From positions 35,857,626 to 35,921,625 of the forward strand of contig JAJLRJ010000010.1 of assembly GCA_024195265.1 (NCBI GenBank): a stretch of 64,000 nucleotides of DNA. The letters are read 5' to 3'. The translations under genes and the position numbers were made by a program. Of this stretch, positions 57,190 to 64,000 are shown piece after piece (the stretch's first letter is position 1; each line of letters begins with the position of its first letter). The DNA comes from Dendrophyllia cribrosa. Taxonomy: Eukaryota > Cnidaria > Anthozoa > Scleractinia > Dendrophylliidae. A model generated the notes under the pieces. It saw nothing but the letters and a program-made list of their open reading frames with translations. It ran no database searches and was not told the origin of the DNA.

Positions 57190-60056
57190 ATGGCTGCTTT
57201 TTTGGCCAGAAATCTCACCAGGCATAAAAATGGGCGCTTCATAAAATCATCGGTGAAAAAAAGAACTGAAATTTTGTTTCAAGATCTAGAGAGAAAAAGA
57301 AAATCAAACGACAGTGTAAGCGCGAAGCCATCCGTCGTTTCGTTGTCAGAGGATTTGTCAGAGGGCGAATTCCCGGTAATCGGGAGACGTATCGTTGAAC
57401 TAAATTTGCTTGCAAAGGAGCTTGACAATGGATGTAATGCATGTGGAAAGCCGCTCCGTCTATCCAACTGTACAGAGGAGACGATCTCGGGAATGGGAAG
57501 CTTTCTGTATGTCACCTGTAGGGAGGAAGAATGTGGCGAAGTAAATGTGTGCCATACAAGCAAAGCGCACCGAGTAAACGGAGGCCGCGGAAGACCAGTG
57601 TTTGACATAAATACGAAACTTGCTGCCGGTAAGTAACCATTGCTTTTGTAGGCATAGACAAATACAGTCTATTTTAAAGTCGATAAAAGAGTTAAATATT
57701 TTTGTATTAATCTGTTCAAATGCTACTGGTAGGAATGTTACATGCCGGAATTGGGCCTACCCATGTAAACTCACTACTGACATCGATAAACCTTCCTGCT
57801 GTTGCCGAGAACACCCTGAAGGCGAGAGAAAGGGAAATTGGACCAGTCATTGAAAGAAAGGCAAAGGAATCATGTGGAAAAGCGTTGGAAGTGGAAAAGA
57901 GCCAGTGGATGGACGAAAGTTTAAACGGTGAAAAGTCTGGAAAAGGAGTGGGAATCGGAGCGTCATACGACATGGGTTGGCAGAAGCGAGGGAAAGGACA
58001 CAATAGTCTGACCGGTAAACCATACTATTTTTAAATAGTATAAACAGTAAAAAGGCAGTAAACAGACAGTGGTTAATGTTTGATGATAATTAATAGTTTA
58101 TGCTTTACTAGCAGCGAGTATGTAAATAAGCTATAAATTCTCTCGAATTCGCTTGTGGCTAGTATTGAGAGTAGTTCCCAGTAGCACAGCTGTATAAAAT
58201 AAACGTAAAGTTGATTTAATATGCAAGATAAATCCTTTCTGAAGAGAATGTTTTGAAAATGCAACTAAATTATTGGATTGACTGTTTTTTCTAGAGTACA
58301 ACAAGGGCACAAGAAACGGTGAATTAGAGAAATTATAAAGTTGCGGACCTCCGAGGAAACACACACTTCGCAGCGAATTCAGGCAAAAACAGAAGTATTA
58401 CTCGTAAATCATTTAGTCAGTTATTATAAAGATTCATTATAGGACCTTGTGGTTATTTGTGAGATATGTGATTGATTTTTAAAACGTGAAATGAGAGTAA
58501 CTTTAACCATTTTTGCCAGGCACTTTTTACTGTAATTACTGCACTCAAAGATGGAAATATATTCAAAAATCAGTGAGTGGAAATTTTTTTGTGTATGATT
58601 TACCTCCCAGGAGCTGGCACTATGATAGGGATAAAATCAGGAAAAGTTGTTGCTTATGCTACAAGGAATAAAAGGTGTGCCATTTGTGAGGCAGCATCAA
58701 GGAAAGGCCAGGCAAAAGCAAGACCGCATGATTGTAGACTGAACTGGTCTGGTTCTGCTAAGGCTATGGAGCCAGATATAGGTAATTGAGAAGCTTGTCA
58801 CCATATACTACTCACAGACAGTCAATATTAAAGGAACAGTTAATTAATACAATTATTTATTGCATTACATCTTCGTAACTTCACTTTATTGGTTATAATG
58901 AGGTGCAAGCAAAATAAAATAGCATAAACAGTTACTTCATGTAATTATATTGTCTGTAAAGCAACAGGATCATGTTTCTTTGTATACAGTCAGGGTATTC
59001 TTCATAATTACAGCATTACCTTAAAGCAATTAATTGATTGAGCTCAATTTACTGGCGACAATTTTTTAATATAGTTATTGCAAATTTTTAGTCAAATGTT
59101 ATTTACAATATTCTTTTTACGAATCTTGAATTTGACTTTTTATTGAAGCTGTCTTGGCGTTTCATCCTCAGTCTCACATTTAAAAGTCTAATCAGTCTTA
59201 TATTTGCAGAATAATTTATTGTCCAGTGGCAGATCCAGATCCTGTTTGAACTGGGGAGGAGATTTAATAATGGGGGTGGTGGGTTAATGATAGAGACTGA
59301 AAATATTGTCTCTACAAGAAAAGGAGGTTCCCAGGCCACCTTGGCCCCTCCCCTAGACCCGCCACTGCTGTCTTAGTGTCTTCCAAAGACTCAAATTTAC
59401 AATTCATATTCTATACCGTAGGTGCCAACTTAGCTCAAGAATGTGCAAATAAGTACAATGCTGAAGTGCAAATATTAGTTGGAGATGATGATTCAGCCAC
59501 AGTGAAGAAAGTCAGGGAAAGTGTTTCACACAACGTAGAGAAGTGGTCAGACATCAATCATGCCAAAAAGTCATTTACTGGTCATTTGTATGCTCTACAA
59601 TCACAGTTCAAAGGGCAGCTCAGCACAAAAGTGGTAGATTATTTTTCAAAATGCTTTGGATATGCTCTGGTGCAAAACAGAGATAACACAGAAGGTCTAA
59701 AGCAAAGTTTGAGAGCCATTGTCCCTCATGCTTTTGGTAAGCATAATCAACACTGTAGTGTCACCTGGTGTGGGTTTTTGAAAAACCCATCCAGCTACCA
59801 TCATGCTTCCCTACCATATGGCAAAGATCTGAAAGGAGACAAGTTACAAGAAGAGCTGGACAAGGTGATGCAGATGTTTATCCAAAATGCTGACAAACTC
59901 TCACCTCTCGGTTCCAGCCAGGCTAATGAGGCCATAAACAACACCATCGGTAGTAAAGCCCCCAAGATACGTCACTATGGTTCAAGTGAAAGTAATGATT
60001 TTAGAGTTGCGTGTGCTGTCAGTCAAAAGAATCTTGGCCATAATTATGTCTCAGAG
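57190..60056 (+). CDS. Mutator-like (MULE) transposase, four exons, 3' end not found
   Basis: Exons 57,190-57,628, 57,733-58,014, 58,611-58,781 and 59,422-60,056 join in frame (each junction splits a Gly codon after its first base) to give 509 residues with no stop. A basic N-terminus (MAAFLARNLTRHKNGRF) is followed by a CxxC zinc-binding region (CNACG...CREEECGEVNVC). A transposase core follows: GIGPTHVNSLL, first acidic residue in SYDMGWQKRG, second in VGDDDSATV, third in SQANEAINNTIGSKAPK. This matches the Mutator-like transposase domain common in cnidarian genomes, a DDE recombinase that cuts and pastes DNA. The D, D and E all appear present. Translation continues past a likely donor (GTGAGG at 60,057) and the next exon is not recognised. 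It may be a transposon copy or a domesticated gene. Confidence 0.78.
59224..59367. mobile_element. hAT-like MITE in the last intron of the transposase gene
   Basis: CAGTGGCAGATCCAG at the left and CTAGACCCGCCACTG at the right, imperfect inverted repeats of the CAGTGGCG(G) type. It ends about 55 bp before the exon-4 acceptor. Confidence 0.6.
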
Positions 60057-60550
60057 GTGAGGATCTCTGTTCTTAGAATAAATTTTTGTTATGTTGTTCC
60101 ACAAAATACTCCTACTTCCCCATGAAAGTTTTTTATTTAAACCCTCACCCTTTCAAAATTTGCATGTGAAATGTGGGAGGGTTAGTGTCTTCTGCAAATG
60201 TATATAATTTCATGTGAGAGAAAATGTGTCATAAGCATACTATCATAGACTGCAACAAAAAGCATCAGAATTCAAAATAATATATGAACATATTTTCAAG
60301 AGGAATACTGAATTTAAATGAAATGAAATGAAATTAAGTATGGAAAAAAGTATGTAATGGGACTTTTTTGTCTAGTTAATGTTAATAATAAGAGAAAAAT
60401 CATAATTTTTTTCCCTACAATTAATATAGGCTTTACAGGAAATACAACTTTCACCTGGGGTTTACAGCCAGCAGTATGGTAATAGAGTAGACAGGAAGAT
60501 GGGCAGGCTAAGGGTTGTAGAAAAAACAAAAGAATTCAAAACAAAGAGAA

Positions 60551-60960
60551 GAGAGTAGTAAGGGGGGACGCGATGGGGCACGAGTCATTTTTCCTAACCA
60601 CGCCCTTTTTGGGTATAGAATATGGGGCAGTCAAAAAAGTCCCTATATACGTCATCGCTGGATTTTGGATATGGGGCATAGTCATTTTTTCCTAACCACG
60701 CCCATGTTGGATTTTGAATATGGGGCATAGTCAAAAGTCCCAATATACGTCATCGCTGACGTCACCCCAACGGAAATAATGGAGCCACTATATAGGGGAT
60801 TTTGACTAGAATTATTTTTCAATTTTTTTTCAAATTTTTTTGAATTTTTTTTTGAAGTTTTTTTTTCAATTTTTGATTTATATAGGTGATTTTGAGTATC
60901 GAATTTTTTCAAACAATTTTTTGATTTTTTTCAAAATTTTTTTCAAATTTTTTTTTTTGG
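60551..60960. repeat. Tandem GGGGCATAGTCA repeats and T-rich tract
   Basis: Two to three imperfect units containing ATATGGGGCATAGTCA, TTCCTAACCACGCCC and ATATACGTCATCGCTG occur at 60,570-60,780. They are followed by T6-T8 runs broken by CAAA (60,815-60,960). TGACGTCA lies near 60,760. No gene. Confidence 0.75.
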
Positions 60961-61670
60961 GGAAGTGGTCAAATTTCCCTGTGTACGATCCTCCTGGGGA
61001 ATGAATTGGGGAAGTAGTCAAAATCCCCAATATGAAAGAAGAAGCCCACACAAAGATGAAAGTTCAATAACGTGTTTAATGAAAATCATCAACAAGAAAA
61101 AATTTCAAGGATTAACGCTTTCTTCTTTTCTCGAGTAACTTTCCGATCGGGGTTTGAGCAAAATTTATCTGGATGTTATGGTGATAAAAGCGCTTATCAT
61201 CGAGCGCTGAATAATTCTTTTAACAGAACATAATACAAGCAATCACTTGGTAATTAGACCGCATGAAAACCTTCAGGGCAAAAAATTCAAAGTCAGACAT
61301 TTTCCGCGAAGACGTGTCGTAAATCGGGTTCTCTTTCTCTTTCGATTCCATCGCATGTTAGAACGAAAATCATCTTGGCTCGCCTCCGGGACATTCCGTG
61401 AATGAAAAAAGAAAAAAAAAATAGTTTGAATTCAATACTCGCAGAAAACTCGTTTGAAAGAAGAAACGTGAAAGTATTTTAAACAAATCAAATTTTCCTC
61501 GCATGACGAATCGAGCAAAGACAAACAAACAAACTACGAACCTGCGGAAAGATTTTGCAGTACAAAAATCCCTTTCTTTTGCCGAAAAGGTTGTCCTTTT
61601 TCCAAAGCCACCTCTTAAACCTTCCACGAGGAGAGTTGTCTGATTTTTTAGCGAGGAACCATCTTTGTTT

Positions 61671-61850
61671 TCACGCCGTGAAAAAATCTTTCTTGTCTTT
61701 CTCAGAACAGCGTTTTCCTGGAAAAACCCGGCTTACGCCATCACTTGGCTCCAGACCACGCGCGAACCACCAGCGGGACCTGGCTCGACGATAAAAGAGT
61801 TTAAATTGAAATCGTCTCGTCCCAAGTGTTTGCGATAATCTTGCACCCAT
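61671..61850 (-). CDS. Hypothetical short Arg-rich protein
   Basis: Minus-strand ORF from ATG at 61,848-61,850 to the stop at 61,671, 59 codons, starting MGARLSQTLGTRRFQFKLFY and rich in Arg (RRARSRWWFARG). A palindromic TATA-like CTTTATAAAGG lies upstream at about 61,935-61,945. Together with the + strand TATA at 62,198 this could form a divergent promoter. No family recognised; it may be chance. Confidence 0.25.
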   Translation of the reverse strand: MGARLSQTLGTRRFQFKLFYRRARSRWWFARGLEPSDGVSRVFPGKRCSEKDKKDFFTA

Positions 61851-62197
61851 TACTGTTTTCTTCTGCCGAGCAGCTCGTCTGGCTTTGCGTTGTAAGCGAA
61901 TGAGAGAAGAATGAAAAAAGAACAAAGCGCGAGCCTTTATAAAGGGAAAAAAAGCTGACGCCACCCCTCAGGCTACGAGGAAGCCCTTCGCTGACGTCTC
62001 TTGTCTTTGAAGGGCAATTTGTTTTGTCAACCAAGCGTTTCCAGAAAGTGAGAGTGCTTTTTGTTTTGTGTTTTTCTTGCTTGTTTTTCGTTTTCTTGTT
62101 TTCGAATGTTCTTGTTGATTTTTTTCATCACGTTTTTGACTTTTTTTTTTTATGAATTCTTATTCAAATAACCGGTTCGCTGACGCCATTTCTTCAT

Positions 62198-62205
62198 TAT
62201 AAAAA
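62198..62205 (+). promoter_or_regulatory. TATA box of the GRF zinc-finger gene
   Basis: TATAAAAA 71 bp before the ATG at 62,269, which leaves room for a start site about 30 bp downstream. GCTGACGCCA lies just upstream (62,178) and recurs near 61,952; a GCTGACGTC-type motif is at 61,990. Confidence 0.6.
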
Positions 62206-62268
62206 TCGCTCCCCAAGTTCATTTTCACTCATTCTCCAGCTGAAGAACAAGAAGAAGAAAAGAAGAAG

Positions 62269-63051
62269 ATGCCGAAGAAGATGCCATTTGAAGAAAAAGT
62301 TTACGTAGCCCCGAAGCGGAAATCCACCAAACCTGCGAAAGTTCCTGCGGGAAAGAAAAGAAAGAAAGAAAATGTTAAAGATATCATTAACAAAGCTAAA
62401 GATGTCGTAGAGTACATCACAATTGAAGCAGAAGGAAGAGCAAATGAAGCACCATTGGCATCAATAGCCCCGTTTATACCTGACGCTCACACAGAAGTGA
62501 ATGAACCTCTTATTCAAGATGTGGATCTAAACGTGGAACAACAAAATGCTGTCAATGCAATTGTTGGCAGCATTGGTCACATCACCCAGATGCAAATTGA
62601 GGATGCAGCTTCCAATAAGAACATTTTTTTAGTCTGCCCCTTTCATCTTGGACATTTGGAACAGAGAGTCAGCTCCCCAAACGGGTTTTGTTATCTGAAA
62701 TGCCCTTATCAAGATTGTTGTGTGATCTGCGCAAAAGACAAGGCAGAGCTTTACATGCAAACTGTTCACGCTCAGTTGAATAGGGACATTAAGGAAAACT
62801 GGAAGCCTTTGCGTTGTTTCTGCAATGAAGTCTTGACCCTGAAGCAAAGCAATTCTGAGAAGAATCCAGGTCGAATCTATCTTGCTTGCAGAAAGAGAGA
62901 GTGTAAATACTTCCAATGGGGTGATCTCCCTTTGAACGAGAAAAACGGAGACCATCACTTTAACCATGATCCCTTCCCTCTCCCCATGAAAGAATATGCA
63001 GGCAAAACCTTGATCAGAGATGCATGTGGCGCTTCAAACTTGTTTTCCTGA
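62269..63051 (+). CDS. GRF-type zinc-finger protein, single exon, unknown role
   Basis: An intronless ORF of 260 codons. Residues 1-55 are Lys-rich (KKMPFEEK, PAGKKRKKE), nuclear-localisation-like. A middle segment (about 75-120) is neutral. Two cysteine clusters follow: CPFHLGHLEQ...CYLKCPYQDCCVICAKD (about 124-160) and LRCFCNEVLTLKQS...PGRIYLACRKRECKYFQWGD (about 181-223). The latter fits the GRF zinc finger (C-x-C...R-x-Y-x-C......C-x-F-x-W), a single-strand nucleic-acid-binding fold found in topoisomerases and repair proteins. The lack of introns, TATA box at fixed distance and purine-rich short 5' leader differ from the neighbouring genes. Similar stand-alone GRF proteins could belong to large DNA transposons or viruses; I cannot prove that from this window. 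Confidence 0.65.
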   Translation: MPKKMPFEEKVYVAPKRKSTKPAKVPAGKKRKKENVKDIINKAKDVVEYITIEAEGRANEAPLASIAPFIPDAHTEVNEPLIQDVDLNVEQQNAVNAIVGSIGHITQMQIEDAASNKNIFLVCPFHLGHLEQRVSSPNGFCYLKCPYQDCCVICAKDKAELYMQTVHAQLNRDIKENWKPLRCFCNEVLTLKQSNSEKNPGRIYLACRKRECKYFQWGDLPLNEKNGDHHFNHDPFPLPMKEYAGKTLIRDACGASNLFS

Positions 63052-63386
63052 CTTAAAGAAACAAGAAGAGCAAAAGAAACGCGCAAAGCAGACGGAATCA
63101 GCGAGAGTGATCCAAGAAGCCTTTCCAAACACTTTTGGTTCTAGTCAGCCAAGTCACCCAAAATGTACTACTCTTTTTTGAAAAAAACGTTTGAAAAAAC
63201 GTTTGAAAAAACTTATCATTATTGCTATAAAAGGTTTAAATTGTTTGAATGTTGAATAAAAATGAAACTGGGCAAAAAGGTTGTTTGATCTCTTGTGGAA
63301 TTGGGTTCGATGGCGAGTCATGCCATGGGTATGTTCCTCTTTGTATAGACGCTGTAAAGAAGGGTTGAAACCTATTCCAATAGAAG

Positions 63387-63539
63387 ATGTTCGACAAACA
63401 ATTGTTGTCGAAATACAATGATTCCAAAGCTATAGGCAGTTTAAGAGGAGTGGCACGATTTGCATCCTCCCAGGGAATTCCGCTGGGTCGAGCCAAACAA
63501 TTGTTACAACAACATCCGCAAGAATTTAAACATGTTTGA
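63387..63539 (+). pseudogene. Short coding-like fragment downstream of the GRF gene
   Basis: A 50-codon frame with a helix-rich, coding-like composition (GVARFASSQGIPLGRAKQLL). It has the flavour of the small N-terminal helical domain that precedes integrase cores in some virus-like DNA elements, but it is too short to classify. The frame is closed upstream and downstream, so if coding it is a broken remnant. Confidence 0.2.
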
Positions 63540-63791
63540 TGTCCACCATGTTTTGTAATCCCACGCCACTTTGAAAACCAAGACTAAGACAACAGAGGTT
63601 TCATTCACATTGCACCAACGTTTTACTCAATAAAAAAAGTAAAGAGAAGAAAACATGGCTGCGATTGACAACAATGGCAAAAAAAAAACATTGATCAAAC
63701 GGTTTTTTTTTTTCATTGAGTTTGAGGCTCGTGGGTCGTTTGTCCTCTCATGCAAACTTCGACGACCGTCAGTTTTTTTTTTTTTTTTTTT

Positions 63792-64000
63792 TTATGGATC
63801 TAATCCCAAGTCCTTGCACGAGGAGCTGTCATCGCTGTCCACCTCATCTGTCCAATTATGACCTAATTTCAGGCGCTGCCAGTCAAACACTTCATCGATG
63901 TTGACGTGCGTCAATCCTAATAGTTCATAGGTAAAGAACAGATCTTGACGTCGGAAGGATAAAATTTCTTCCAAAATGCGTACGGTGACCACATCGGTTG
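63792..64000 (-). CDS. C-terminal end of an unidentified protein running off the window
   Basis: The minus strand is open from the window edge to the stop at 63,792-63,794, about 68 codons. It contains FFTYELLGLTHVNIDEVFDW and an acidic tail (EVDSDDSSSCKDLG). The composition looks coding. No family recognised. A 23-bp T run directly follows the stop (63,772-63,794). Confidence 0.4.
   Translation of the reverse strand, partial: TDVVTVRILEEILSFRRQDLFFTYELLGLTHVNIDEVFDWQRLKLGHNWTDEVDSDDSSSCKDLGLDP

Noticed and set aside
57239..57608. Minus-strand ORFs opposite the transposase first exon
   Set aside because: They are antisense shadows of the recognised transposase reading frame.
63236..63496. 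An 86-codon minus-strand protein
   Set aside because: The plus strand of the same stretch has a more protein-like composition; the minus frame shows no recognisable feature.

Overview
This window is nuclear DNA from a metazoan, most likely an anthozoan cnidarian such as a stony coral. Coding sequence is split into GT-AG exons, introns are packed with short inverted-repeat transposons and tRNA-derived SINEs, and the A+T-rich background is typical. The species call is inference. No prokaryotic operon, rRNA gene, CRISPR array or organelle gene was seen.

Layout. (1) 1-8.8 kb: the 3' twelve exons of ATP6AP2, the (pro)renin receptor / V-ATPase accessory protein, on the + strand, with SINEs, a ~120-bp satellite and an 80-bp poly-C tract in its introns. 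(2) 9.1-12.7 kb: a tandem pair of ~1.8-kb non-coding units. (3) 14.4-19.7 kb: a small two-exon Ly6/three-finger GPI-anchored protein. Its single intron holds a hAT-like inverted-repeat element into which a decayed tyrosine-recombinase retroelement (split direct repeats A1...B1-A2-B2) has inserted. (4) 20-24 kb: MITEs, a GA-rich tract, a 660-bp foldback and a Penelope-like 3' fragment. (5) 24.3-31.7 kb (+): an apparently intact 948-aa DSTYK-like protein with an N-terminal dynamin-like GTPase, a helical middle and a C-terminal kinase fold. (6) 37.5-55.3 kb (-): a diverged paralogue of that gene in convergent orientation. Its reading frame is interrupted between two codons by a 10.7-kb inverted-repeat element (40,192-50,933), and its P-loop exon is not visible. 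(7) 57.2-60.1 kb (+): a four-exon Mutator-like (MULE) transposase, 3' end not found. (8) 60.5-64 kb: a compact intron-poor island with tandem repeats, a TATA-driven GRF zinc-finger protein and small ORFs, possibly derived from a large DNA transposon or virus.

Functionally, ATP6AP2 and the Ly6 protein look like ordinary host genes. The two GTPase-kinase genes are a related pair; both lack the Asp of the kinase DFG motif, so they may act as GTP-regulated scaffolds rather than kinases. Most of the remaining sequence is mobile DNA, much of it inserted next to or inside the exons of the second GTPase-kinase gene.
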